Below are positions 56,679 through 64,000 of a stretch of DNA of 64,000 nucleotides, one piece after another. Numbering within the stretch: position 1 is the first letter of the stretch; each line of letters opens with the position of its first letter. Under the pieces are notes generated by a model. It saw nothing but the letters and a program-made list of their open reading frames with translations, was not told the origin of the DNA and ran no database searches. Origin of the DNA: Acidobacteriota bacterium (GTDB lineage Bacteria; Acidobacteriota; Thermoanaerobaculia; UBA5066); the NCBI GenBank assembly GCA_008363385.1, contig RHKY01000023.1, positions 62,001 through 126,000 on the forward strand, written 5' to 3'. The position numbers and the translations under genes were made by a program.

Positions 56679-56734
56679 GCGCCCCCGTGCAGGACGCTCG
56701 GGACTCGGTGCCGACCCGGTCCGGAGACGCGACC

Positions 56735-57076
56735 ATGTCCGAGACTTACAGCTTCACCGCGGAGATGTCCGTCGAGGAGTTCAAGCGCCTGTTCGACAGC
56801 ATTCCGGACATCGCAACGCGGGGGCCGGTCACGTACAAGGCCGTCAGTCACGGGCTGATGATCTCGCATGGCGGGGCCTCCCTCCGCGTCATCTCCGCCG
56901 ACCGTAGCTCATGGTGGGGCGTGGCGAGCGCTCCTCCGAACATCGAGAGCTTCGTGGAGCTCGGCTTCCGCGACGTACTGCGAGCGATGGTGCTCGCAAA
57001 TGAGGACGCTCGCAGTGCCGTTCCTCCTGCGGCTGTTCCGGATCGGGACGGACGATGGCCAAGAGGGACGTCGTGA
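56735..57076 (+). CDS. Small protein of unknown function
   Basis: This 113-residue frame has coding-like composition: MSETYSFTAEMSVEEFKRLFDSI, followed by strands VTYKAVSHGLMISHGG and a helix. GGAG lies a few bases before the ATG. The C-terminal ~25 residues become Pro/Arg-rich and overlap another possible frame, so the true end may lie earlier or a frameshift may exist. No family is recognised. Confidence 0.45.
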   Translation: MSETYSFTAEMSVEEFKRLFDSIPDIATRGPVTYKAVSHGLMISHGGASLRVISADRSSWWGVASAPPNIESFVELGFRDVLRAMVLANEDARSAVPPAAVPDRDGRWPRGTS

Positions 57077-57241
57077 ACGACCTGCGCGCGGCGCGCGAAC
57101 GGGGGTCCCGTCGATCCCCTCGGCGCTCCCGGTCACGCCGCAGAGGACCTCGAGGAGCAGGTCCTGCCCCCGGAGCTGAAACCCGCAGCTGGGGCCGCGG
57201 AGAAGCTCCGGGCGCAGAGGCACCGGCGCGGTGGTCGGTGA
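57055..57241 (+). pseudogene. Possible small gene broken by an extra G in a G5 run
   Basis: ATG 57055 opens a frame (MAKRDVVNDLRAARERG) that turns to Arg/Ser-rich nonsense after the run of five G at 57101-57105. Dropping one G leads into GPVDPLGAPGHAAEDLEEQ and on to a stop at 57239-57241, giving about 61 residues of plausible sequence. It could be a decayed gene, a sequencing slip or chance. Confidence 0.25.
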
Positions 57242-57315
57242 CCTGCCAGCCCGGCTCGTAACCGCCTTCGCTGGAGAACCGGGAGGTCCCGGTCGTGCCG
57301 AGCCGGAGGCGGTCC

Positions 57316-60291
57316 TCAGACCACCACTGGCTTGTCGGCGACGAGGCGCGCGAGGACGGTCGACAGGAGGTCGACGTGCTCGCGCTCCTCGGCCTCCAGC
57401 TCGCGGTAGAGCCGCCACTCGTGCGAGCCGGTCGGGAACCTCTTCCCGGCGTCGAGGAAGAAGGCGCGGGCCCTCTTCTCCAGGTGGACGGCCAGGCGCA
57501 GGAGCGCCGCGCCCGAGAGGTCCTTCAGCTCGGCGCCCGCGAAGACGGCGACCTTGGCGGGGGAGAGCTCGAGGCTGGCCCCCGCCTCCGGCGCGTCGAT
57601 GTGGTACCGGCGCGCCAGCGTCACCATGTGCCCCTTCTCCATCTCGGCCAGCTCGCGGAAGAGGCGGGCGAGCTCCGGGTCCTTCGCCTCGACCTCCATC
57701 GCCCCGCGGGCGTAGAAGGAGAGCCCGCCCAGCTCGATCTCGAAGGCCTGCCGGATCGCCTCGACCGCCGCCTCGGACTCGACCTCGGTGTCGTGGCCGG
57801 CGACGAGCGTGCCGCCGCACGCCGGGCAGAGGCCGTACGGGAAGGCGAAGCCCTCGGAGACCTTCTGGCAAGACTCGCAGGTCCAGATCAGCTTCTCGCC
57901 GGCGCAGCAGATGTGCTCCTCGTCCCCCGGCTCGAACGGCCGGCGGCACTTCGAGCAGGCGGCCATCGCCGCGACCGCCGCCGCGGCCTTGCCCGGCTCG
58001 ACCTCCTCCGGCAGGACGACCGGCCACTCCTTCGTCTGGAGGTACCGCTCGATCGCCCGGGCCGCCCGCCGCCCGGCGCCCAGCGCCAGGATGACGGTGG
58101 CGCCGCCGGTGACGATGTCGCCGCCCGCGAAGACGCCCGGGAGGTTCGAGGCCTGCGTCTTCTGGTCGACGTTGATGTACCCCTCGCCGCGGACGGAGAG
58201 GTTCGGCGCCGAGCGGGAGATGACCGGGTTGGCGCGCGTGCCGAGCGCGTAGATCACCGTCTCGCACTCGAAGGTCTCGAACGCCCCCTCGATCGGGACC
58301 GGGCGGCGGCGGCCGCTCTTGTCGGGCTCGCCGAGCTCCATCTTCTGGACGACGATCGCCTTGACGTTCCCCTTCTCGTCGGTCTGGATCTCGGTCGGGC
58401 TGACGAGCCAGTTGAAGTGGATCCCCTCCTCCTTGGCGTGCCGCAGCTCCTCGACGCGGCAGGGCGCCTCGGCCTCCGTCCGCCGGTAGAGGCAGTGGAC
58501 CTCCTCGGCCCCGAGCCGCCGCGAGACGCGCAGGCAGTCCATCGCGGTGTTCCCGGCGCCCAGGACGACGACCCGCTTGCCCATCGCCACCGGGGTGTCC
58601 TCGAACGGGAAGTGGTCGCCCCCCATCAGGTTGACCCGGGTGAGGAACTCGTTGGCGCTGTAGACCTGCCCGGCCTGCTCGCCGGGGATGCCGAGGAAGG
58701 TGGGGAAGCCGGCGCCCGTCCCGATGAAGACGGCGTCGTACCCCATCTCGCCCATCAGCTGGTCGATCGTGAAGGTCTTCCCGATCACCTTGTTCGTCTC
58801 GAACCTCACGCCCAGCTTCGAGAGGGCGCTCACCTCGCGGTCGATCGTCGTCCGGGGGAGCCGGAAGGACGGGATGCCGTACTTCAGGACGCCGCCGACG
58901 ACGTGGAGGGCCTCGTAGACCGTGACGGCCGCCCCCTTGCGGGCCAGGTCGCCCGCGCAGGCGAGGCCCGCCGGCCCGGAGCCGACGACCGCGACCTTGC
59001 CGAGCTGGCCGGCGCTGGCGGGCGGGTGGACGTCGGGGAGCGGGGCGTGGTCGCCGACGAAGCGCTCCAGGCGCCCGATGGCCACCGGCTCCATCTTCTT
59101 CTCCAGGATGCACTGGATCTCGCACTGCGTCTCCTGCGGGCAGACCCGGCCGCAGATCGACGGGAAGAGGTTGCTCTCCTGGATGACCGAGAGCGCCCCG
59201 GAGAGGTCCCGCACGAGGAGGTGGCGGATGAAGCGCGGGATGTCGATCGCCACCGGGCAGCCGGCGACGCAGGTGGGGCGGGCGCACTGGATGCAGCGCT
59301 CGGCCTCGACGAGGGCGTCTGCCATCGTGTAGCCGAGGTTCACCTCCTCGAAGTTCCGCGAGCGCTCCTTGGCGTCCCGCTCCGGCATCTTCATCGCGTG
59401 CTCGGGCAGGTCCTTGAACTTCTTGTAGTTCCGCTTGTTCAGCTCGAAGAGCTGCTCCTCGATCGTGCAGACCTTCGAGAAGTCGTCCTTGGCCGTCGTC
59501 TCCTGCGACCGGAACCGGTCTTGCCGGAGCTGCAGCTCGGGGAAGTCGACGAGGTGCCCGTCGAAGTCGGGCCCGTCGACGCAGGCGAACTTCGTCTGCC
59601 CGCCGACCGTCACGCGGCACGAGCCGCACATCCCGGTCCCGTCGACCATGATCGCGTTGAGGGAGACCATCGTCTTCACGCCGGAGGGGCGGGTCACCTC
59701 GGAGCAGGCCCGCATCATCGGGAGCGGCCCGATGGCGACGACCATGTCGGGCTTCTCCTTCTCGATCAGCTCCTTCAGGGCGACCGTCACGAAGCCCGGC
59801 TTGCCGTAGCTGCCGTCGTCCGTGCAGACGATCAGGTCGTCGCAGTAGCGCTTGAACCGGTCCTCCCAGAAGACGAGGTCCTTCGACCGGAAGCCGATGA
59901 TTCCGGTCGTCCGGTTCCCGGCCTCCTTGAAGGCGCGCAGCTGAGGGAAGACGGGCGCCACGCCCAGACCGCCGCCGACGAGGACCACGTGCCCGACGTT
60001 CCCGACGTGGCTCTCCAGGCCGAGCGGGCCGACGAAGTCGGAGAACTCGTCCCCTTCCTCGTATTCGCGCATCATCTCGCGCGTCGTCTTGCCGAGAGCC
60101 TGGACCACGATCGTCACGGTCCCCCAGTCGCGGTCGTAGTCGGCGACGGTCAAGGGGATCCGCTCGCCCCCTTCCTTCAGCCGGACCATGACGAAGTGGC
60201 CCGGCTTCGCCGCCTTCGCCACGTCCGGCGCGTGGACGTCCCAGAGGAACGTGACGTCGGAGAACTGCTCGCGCTTGACGATCTGGTACAC
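57316..60291 (-). CDS. Single-chain NfnAB-like transhydrogenase with rubrerythrin-like C-terminal domain
   Basis: This 991-residue protein joins three parts. Residues about 1-275 match the small NfnA/SudB subunit: FAD and NAD binding (GGGLGVAPVFPQ), then a [2Fe-2S] motif DGTGMCGSC...C near 221. Residues about 280-770 match NfnB/SudA/GltD: CIQCARPTCVAGCP (about 333), CGRVCPQETQCEIQC, the FAD motif GSGPAGLACAG and the NADP motif GAGNTAMDCLR. Residues about 775-991 add Cys-pair zinc-ribbon/rubredoxin-like motifs (CSKC, CESC, CPAC) and a ferritin-like bundle with E, ExxH, E, ExxH ligands. Nfn enzymes bifurcate electrons among NADH, ferredoxin and NADPH. GTG 60291 follows GGAGGG. The tail suggests peroxide or O2 reduction coupled to the same flavins, which is inference. 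Confidence 0.88.
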   Translation of the reverse strand: MYQIVKREQFSDVTFLWDVHAPDVAKAAKPGHFVMVRLKEGGERIPLTVADYDRDWGTVTIVVQALGKTTREMMREYEEGDEFSDFVGPLGLESHVGNVGHVVLVGGGLGVAPVFPQLRAFKEAGNRTTGIIGFRSKDLVFWEDRFKRYCDDLIVCTDDGSYGKPGFVTVALKELIEKEKPDMVVAIGPLPMMRACSEVTRPSGVKTMVSLNAIMVDGTGMCGSCRVTVGGQTKFACVDGPDFDGHLVDFPELQLRQDRFRSQETTAKDDFSKVCTIEEQLFELNKRNYKKFKDLPEHAMKMPERDAKERSRNFEEVNLGYTMADALVEAERCIQCARPTCVAGCPVAIDIPRFIRHLLVRDLSGALSVIQESNLFPSICGRVCPQETQCEIQCILEKKMEPVAIGRLERFVGDHAPLPDVHPPASAGQLGKVAVVGSGPAGLACAGDLARKGAAVTVYEALHVVGGVLKYGIPSFRLPRTTIDREVSALSKLGVRFETNKVIGKTFTIDQLMGEMGYDAVFIGTGAGFPTFLGIPGEQAGQVYSANEFLTRVNLMGGDHFPFEDTPVAMGKRVVVLGAGNTAMDCLRVSRRLGAEEVHCLYRRTEAEAPCRVEELRHAKEEGIHFNWLVSPTEIQTDEKGNVKAIVVQKMELGEPDKSGRRRPVPIEGAFETFECETVIYALGTRANPVISRSAPNLSVRGEGYINVDQKTQASNLPGVFAGGDIVTGGATVILALGAGRRAARAIERYLQTKEWPVVLPEEVEPGKAAAAVAAMAACSKCRRPFEPGDEEHICCAGEKLIWTCESCQKVSEGFAFPYGLCPACGGTLVAGHDTEVESEAAVEAIRQAFEIELGGLSFYARGAMEVEAKDPELARLFRELAEMEKGHMVTLARRYHIDAPEAGASLELSPAKVAVFAGAELKDLSGAALLRLAVHLEKRARAFFLDAGKRFPTGSHEWRLYRELEAEEREHVDLLSTVLARLVADKPVVV

Positions 60292-60597
60292 GGTTCCCTC
60301 CGCCCCTTTCGGGGCGTGGGGACTCTAACCCGCCCCGGCCGGTTTCGCATGATCCGAACGATTCAGACGACGGGGGCGTGCGCTTCAGCGGGGGCTTCGA
60401 AGGCGGCCGGGCCGGGGCGGGGGCGCGGGCCCGCCGGGCCGGGCGAGCGACGTCAGCCGGCTCTCGGGAGAGGCGGGGGTGCTCCCGGTGGGGACTGCGG
60501 AGGGACGGGCCCGGGGGCCGTCTCGAGGGTGCGGGACGCCGCTTGCGCTTGAAAACGTAATTTATGATAGGCTCCAAATGTTAAGGAGGGTCCCCGG
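60292..60597. other. Divergent promoter region between the Nfn fusion and hemerythrin genes
   Basis: This 306-base gap is mostly GC-rich, with a sharp AT-rich stretch at 60549-60590. There TATGAT (60563-60568) is a likely -10 for the hemerythrin gene; its -35 is unclear (TTGCGC at 60543 is 14 bases away). On the minus strand TAGAGT near 60325 could be a -10 for the fusion gene. AAGGAGG (60583-60589) is the hemerythrin ribosome site. No clear FNR- or NsrR-type dyad was found. Confidence 0.45.
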
Positions 60598-61203
60598 ATG
60601 GCCAAGGCGATCGAAGTCCTGATGAACGAGCACCGGCTCATCGAGCGGGTGGCCGCTTCCCTCGAGGCCTACGCGGGCGGGCTGCCGTCGGGCGCCGCCC
60701 CCGAGCGGGCCCGCGTCGCCGAGTTCGCCGGCTTCTTCCAGCGGTACGCCGACGCGTTCCACCACGGCAAGGAGGAGGACCTCCTGTTCCAGGCGATGGT
60801 GGACCGCGGATTCCCGCTCCAGGGCGGCCCGCTGGCGGTGATGCTCCACGAGCACGAGGTCGGCCGCGCCCACGTGCGCGCCCTCGCGACGATCGGCGAG
60901 GCCGCGGGAGCCGCGACCCCGGACGAGGCGGAGGCCTTCGTCCGCCACTCCACGTCGTTCGGCCCCATGCTCCGCGCCCACATCCAGAAGGAGGACGGGA
61001 TCCTCTACCCGATGGCGCTCCGGGTCCTGCCCCCCTCCGAGCTCGACCGCCTCGCGGACGCGTACGCCGCATTCGAGGCGAACGCGCTCCGAGCCGGGAC
61101 GGTCGACGAGCTCCTCTCCCTCGGCGAGCGCCTCGTCTCCACGCACCCGTTCGACCCCGCCGTCCTCGAGATGGCGATGGGCGGCTGCATGGCTCACGGC
61201 TGA
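60598..61203 (+). CDS. Hemerythrin-like HHE-domain protein
   Basis: This 201-residue four-helix protein has the HHE diiron-type pattern: His in NEHRLIER (about residue 12), DAFHHGKEEDLLF (about 52-64), MLHEHEVGR (about 81-89) and HIQKEDGILYP (about 127-137). The spacing suits YtfE/RIC-like or O2-sensing hemerythrins, which handle O2, NO or iron. A C-terminal helix and a Cys-containing end (GGCMAHG) follow. AAGGAGG lies 8 bases before the ATG. It diverges from the Nfn-rubrerythrin gene, so a shared oxidative-stress role is plausible. Confidence 0.85.
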   Translation: MAKAIEVLMNEHRLIERVAASLEAYAGGLPSGAAPERARVAEFAGFFQRYADAFHHGKEEDLLFQAMVDRGFPLQGGPLAVMLHEHEVGRAHVRALATIGEAAGAATPDEAEAFVRHSTSFGPMLRAHIQKEDGILYPMALRVLPPSELDRLADAYAAFEANALRAGTVDELLSLGERLVSTHPFDPAVLEMAMGGCMAHG

Positions 61204-61410
61204 ACCTCCGAGCGGCCTCTCTCGGCCGCCTCGGCCCCCCCGGTCCAGTCGCCCGCTGGGCCGGCGGCGTTCCCGCCCCCCCTCCGGGCCGGGACGAGGC
61301 CGAGGCGGCCATTTTTCTTTCCAGGCCGACCGCCCGCCCTGGAATCCGGCCGCGAGCGCGGCGAGTCCGCGCGGCGGCCAGGCGAGTCCGTGCGGATCCA
61401 CGACGCCGGC

Positions 61411-61487
61411 TCGCAGAACGTATAATGGAGCTCTGACCCCCGTTCGGACCCCCGTTCGCAGAACGTATAATGGAGCTCTGACCCCCG
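61411..61487. repeat. 32-bp direct repeat pair with TATAAT
   Basis: Two identical 32-base copies (61411-61442 and 61456-61487) are 45 bases apart in register. Each contains GAACGTATAATGGAGCTC followed by TGACCCCC. TATAAT could be a -10, and GAGCTC is a palindrome. Read on the minus strand, each begins GGGGGTCAGAGCTCC, a start I associate with ends of small mobile or REP-like elements; this cannot be confirmed here. Confidence 0.7.
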
Positions 61488-61517
61488 GTCGAAGACCCCG
61501 TCGGCTGGCCCCCCGCC

Positions 61518-61665
61518 GGACCCGGGCGGCGGTCCTCCCCCCCATGCGGCCGAAAGGTGGGGGGCCGGGGGGAGGGACCGCGGGGGTGGGGCCCCGCGGT
61601 CGCCGTTTCGAGCGCGGAGCGCGCTGATCCGACCGAGGCTGGACCCGGGCGGCGGTCCTCCCCCC
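61518..61665. repeat. 25-bp repeat pair with internal dyad
   Basis: Identical 25-base copies at 61518-61542 and 61641-61665 each begin GGACCCGGGCGGCGGTCC, a near-palindrome with GGACC/GGTCC arms, followed by TCCCCCC. The second copy ends 5 bases before the minus-strand sugar-transferase stop, so it may contribute to termination. Confidence 0.6.
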
Positions 61666-61669
61666 GAAC

Positions 61670-63070
61670 CTAGTACGCGTTCTTGTGGAGGAAGCCCCAC
61701 CGGAGGGTGAGCCAGAGGATCTTCAGGTCCAGGGCGAGGCTCCAGTTCTCGATGTAGTAGAGGTCGTACTCGATCCGCTTCGAGAGGCTGGTGTTGCCGC
61801 GCCAGCCGTGCACCTGCGCCCAGCCGGTGATGCCGGACCGGACGCGGTGGCGGAGCATGTACTGGGGGAACTTCTCCTTGAACTCGCGGACGAACTCGGG
61901 GCGCTCGGGGCGCGGCCCGACGAGGGACATCTCCCCCCGGAAGACGTTCACGAGCTGGGGGAGCTCGTCGAGGGAGGTGGCGCGGAGGAGGCGGCCGACG
62001 CGCGTCCGCCGCGGGTCGTTCTCCTGCGCCCAGGTCGCCCCGGTCTCGGCCTCGGCGTCGACCCGCATCGAGCGGAACTTGAGGATCCGGAAGGTCCGGC
62101 CGTCGAGCCCCATCCGCTCCTGCGAGTAGAAGACCGGCCCCCGGTCCTCCAGCCAGATCAGGAGCGCCACGAACGGGTAGAGGAGCGCCAGCGCGACGAG
62201 GCCGACCGCCGAGAGGGCGACGTCCATCGTCCGCTTCACGAGCGAGTTCCACCCCTCGAGCGGCACCTGCGTCAGGTTGATCACCGGCAGGCCGTCGAAG
62301 TCCTCGACGCCGGCCTTGAACGTCACGTACTGGAAGAGGTCCGGCACCACCCTCAGGTCGACGATCTCGTTGCCGACCTCCTTCAGGATCCGGAGCATCG
62401 TCCGGTGCGCCTCCACCGGGAGCGCCAGGAACACGGTGTCGACGTCGTGCCGGGCGAGGAGCCCGGCGACCTCGTCCGTCGTCCCGAGGACCGGGACGTC
62501 CCGGTACGACGTCGCCGCCTTGGCCGGGTCGTCGTCGGCGAAGCCGATCGGCTTGATCCCGGTCGCGGGGTGGTCGAGGAGCTTGTCGACGACCGCCTGC
62601 CCGCCGTGGCCGGCCCCGACCACGAGCGCCCGCCGCACGCCGGCGCCCGTCGCCCAGATCGTCTCCAGGTACTTCCGGATCCCGAACCGTCCGAGGAAGA
62701 CGAGGACGACGTCCAGGACGAGGAAGAGGACGAGGAGCGGCCGGCTGAAGGAGTAGGCCCTCCAGAACGAGAGGAGGCCGACGAGGAGGAGCGTCGAGAG
62801 GGAGGAGGCGACGACGAGGGCCAGCCCCTCGTCGATCGAGGAGCGGTCGCGCCGGAGCTGGTAGAGCCGGTGGAAGTAGAAGACGGTCGGCCAGAGGAGG
62901 GCGATGACGGGGAAGAGGACGAGGTAGTTCGAGAACGGCTGGACCCCCTTCGGCGTGGGCCAGACCGACTCGAACCGGATCAGGTACGCCGCGGCGAGGG
63001 CCAGCGCGGTCAGCAGGACGTCCGAGAGGACGAAGACGGCCTGGAGGCGGCGTGTCTGCTGTCGGATCAC
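61670..63070 (-). CDS. Undecaprenyl-phosphate glycosyl-1-phosphate transferase
   Basis: This 466-residue polyprenol sugar-phosphate transferase of the WcaJ/EpsZ type has four N-terminal membrane helices (about residues 10-115), a CoA-binding-like Rossmann domain (about 140-265, [11 protein letters not shown]) and a re-entrant helix plus catalytic domain (about 275-466). The catalytic blocks are visible: [47 protein letters not shown] and the [13 protein letters not shown] end. It should start repeat-unit assembly by moving a hexose-1-phosphate to the carrier lipid. Its ATG overlaps the upstream glycosyltransferase stop. Confidence 0.93.
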   Translation of the reverse strand: MIRQQTRRLQAVFVLSDVLLTALALAAAYLIRFESVWPTPKGVQPFSNYLVLFPVIALLWPTVFYFHRLYQLRRDRSSIDEGLALVVASSLSTLLLVGLLSFWRAYSFSRPLLVLFLVLDVVLVFLGRFGIRKYLETIWATGAGVRRALVVGAGHGGQAVVDKLLDHPATGIKPIGFADDDPAKAATSYRDVPVLGTTDEVAGLLARHDVDTVFLALPVEAHRTMLRILKEVGNEIVDLRVVPDLFQYVTFKAGVEDFDGLPVINLTQVPLEGWNSLVKRTMDVALSAVGLVALALLYPFVALLIWLEDRGPVFYSQERMGLDGRTFRILKFRSMRVDAEAETGATWAQENDPRRTRVGRLLRATSLDELPQLVNVFRGEMSLVGPRPERPEFVREFKEKFPQYMLRHRVRSGITGWAQVHGWRGNTSLSKRIEYDLYYIENWSLALDLKILWLTLRWGFLHKNAY

Positions 63071-64000
63071 GTCTCGGTCGTCCTCGTGCCGGCGTTCGCG
63101 TCCGCCTCGCGGGGGAGCCGCGCGGCGAGTTCGTCCCTTCCGAGCCCGGCCAGCGCCTCCCGGAGCCAGGCCAGGAGGTTCCTCCGGAAGCTCTCCCTCG
63201 AGAAGCGCGCGGCGTTCCTCAGGGCGTCGTCGGGATTGAATCGAAGGGTCCGGAATCTGTCAATCGCGGCCAGGAGGCCGTCCGGCCCGGGCCCGGGGTA
63301 GAGGACCCCGGTCACCCCGTCGACGACCGTCTCGGTCGCCCCGCCCCGGCCGAGGGCGATCACGGGGGTGCCGCAGGCCTGGGCTTCCACCGGGACGATT
63401 CCGAAGTCCTCCTCTCCGGGCATCAGGACCGCCTCGGCCCCGCGGTAGAGCTCGCGGAGCTCCTCGTCACTGGGAGTGTCGAGGACGCGCACGGTCTCAC
63501 CGGCCAGGCGCCGGAGGCGAGGGGCGTCGGGGCCGGAACCGGCGAGCGTGAGCGGCAGGCGGCCCCGCCGGGCGGCCTCGAGGGCGTCCGGGATCCGCTT
63601 GTACGGGACGAAGGCCGAGACGAGGAGGAACCCCTCCCGCCTCCGCGGCGAAGGCGACGGGGTGTGGAAGTCGACGTCGACGGGCGGCGGGACGACCGCC
63701 GCGTCGCGGCCCCAGGTCCTCTCGATCCTCGCCCGGACGGTCTGGGAGTTGGCCGCGAAGGCGTCCACGCGCGACGCGGTCCTCACGTCCCAGGCCGCGA
63801 GCGGGGCGCGGGCCGCCCGCGCCAGGAGCCGGACGGCCGGGCGCCCCTCGAAGTACGCGTCGAACTGGTCGTGGAGGTAGCGGACCGGCGTGTGGCAGTA
63901 GCAGAGGTGGGGGACGCCGCGCGGGGCCCGGGCGTTCTTGGCGACGCAGTGCGAGGAGGAGAGGACGAGGTCGAAGCCGGACAGGTCCCAGGTCTCGGCC
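63067..64000 (-). CDS. Glycosyltransferase family 4-type enzyme (5' end outside window)
   Basis: About 310 residues of a GT-B glycosyltransferase are visible; the frame remains open to the window edge, so the start lies beyond 64000. Early blocks include LSSSHCVAKN and YCHTPVRYLHDQFDAY, then ANSQTVRARIERTWGR and VVPPPVD, as in WbaZ-like mannosyl/hexosyltransferases. The C-terminal donor-binding domain has FLLVSAFVPYKRIPDALEAA, LAGSGPD and the E-x7-E motif in EEDFGIVPVEAQACGTPVIA. The neighbouring sugar-phosphate transferase and the manC gene support a surface-polysaccharide role. Confidence 0.9.
   Translation of the reverse strand, partial: AETWDLSGFDLVLSSSHCVAKNARAPRGVPHLCYCHTPVRYLHDQFDAYFEGRPAVRLLARAARAPLAAWDVRTASRVDAFAANSQTVRARIERTWGRDAAVVPPPVDVDFHTPSPSPRRREGFLLVSAFVPYKRIPDALEAARRGRLPLTLAGSGPDAPRLRRLAGETVRVLDTPSDEELRELYRGAEAVLMPGEEDFGIVPVEAQACGTPVIALGRGGATETVVDGVTGVLYPGPGPDGLLAAIDRFRTLRFNPDDALRNAARFSRESFRRNLLAWLREALAGLGRDELAARLPREADANAGTRTTET

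Larger units (their letters stand above)
61204..61669. other. Repeat-rich intergenic region before the polysaccharide locus
   Basis: This 466-base gap carries no convincing gene. It holds a 32-bp direct repeat (61411-61442 and 61456-61487), a 25-bp repeat (61518-61542 and 61641-61665) and a GGGGCCCC-type dyad near 61594. It also has runs of G and C, TTTTTCTTTCC at 61311-61322 and scattered short complementary segments. It looks like a remnant of mobile or REP-like DNA. Confidence 0.55.

Noticed and set aside
56909-60577. A 1222-codon minus-strand frame over the Nfn fusion region
   Set aside because: It is out of frame with the clearly conserved NfnA/NfnB/rubrerythrin motifs and is Arg/Gly/Pro-rich.

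Overview
The window is about 64 kb of very GC-rich DNA (roughly 70% G+C by eye) from a Gram-negative bacterium. All four genes that make CMP-KDO are present (kdsA, kdsB, kdsC, kdsD), together with LolA, a large outer-membrane barrel protein and Tat components. A Ser/Thr kinase next to an FHA-domain enhancer-binding protein, giant secreted Ig/NHL/subtilase proteins, 'GWALD' modules, a group 3b-type hydrogenase and many GTG/TTG starts suit Acidobacteriota best. That placement is inferred from gene content only. No rRNA, tRNA, CRISPR array or intact insertion sequence was seen.

Layout. 1-2.4 kb: the end of a secreted modular protein and a lipoprotein. 2.5-6.5 kb (minus): a complete hydBGDA operon for a soluble NAD(P)-linked [NiFe] hydrogenase, without maturation genes. 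6.9-10.2 kb: a small membrane protein, a CtpA-type protease and tatA-tatC. 10.3-15.3 kb (minus): gntR-ABC ATPase-permease and kdsD-kdsC. 15.4-18.8 kb: a YchF-like GTPase, peptidase E, a YbaK-type deacylase and kdsA. 18.8-33.2 kb (plus): a Ser/Thr kinase, an FHA-AAA+-Fis regulator, a candidate sigma-54 promoter with an upstream palindrome, a 2073-residue exported subtilase, and a frameshifted NHL-repeat protein. The last two share a C-terminal domain and a 65-bp palindrome downstream.

33.3-41.4 kb (minus): kdsB-pyrG-small ORF, a TPR protein, and a secreted protein-purH-lolA-yajQ-polyprenyl synthase run. 41.5-47 kb: a cupin, a T4-lysozyme-like protein, a three-part outer-membrane protein and recA. 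47.1-53.8 kb (plus): pgpA-murB-manC-moxR-DUF58-transglutaminase, in which every stop overlaps the next start. 53.8-57.2 kb: a MerR regulator with an operator inside its own promoter spacer, coupled to a VIT/vWA protein. 57.3-61.2 kb: a single-chain NfnAB-like transhydrogenase fused to a rubrerythrin-like tail, divergent from a hemerythrin. 61.2-64 kb: a repeat-rich spacer and the start of an exopolysaccharide locus.

Themes. Envelope biogenesis runs through the whole window: KDO, LolA, MurB, PgpA, polyprenyl carrier, mannose activation and polyisoprenyl sugar transfer. NAD(P)H redox balance is represented by the hydrogenase and the Nfn-rubrerythrin fusion, with hemerythrin as a possible O2 or NO partner. 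The kinase/FHA regulator/subtilase block looks like a dedicated signalling-to-secretion module. Several intergenic hairpin families recur at gene 3' ends and probably serve as terminators.
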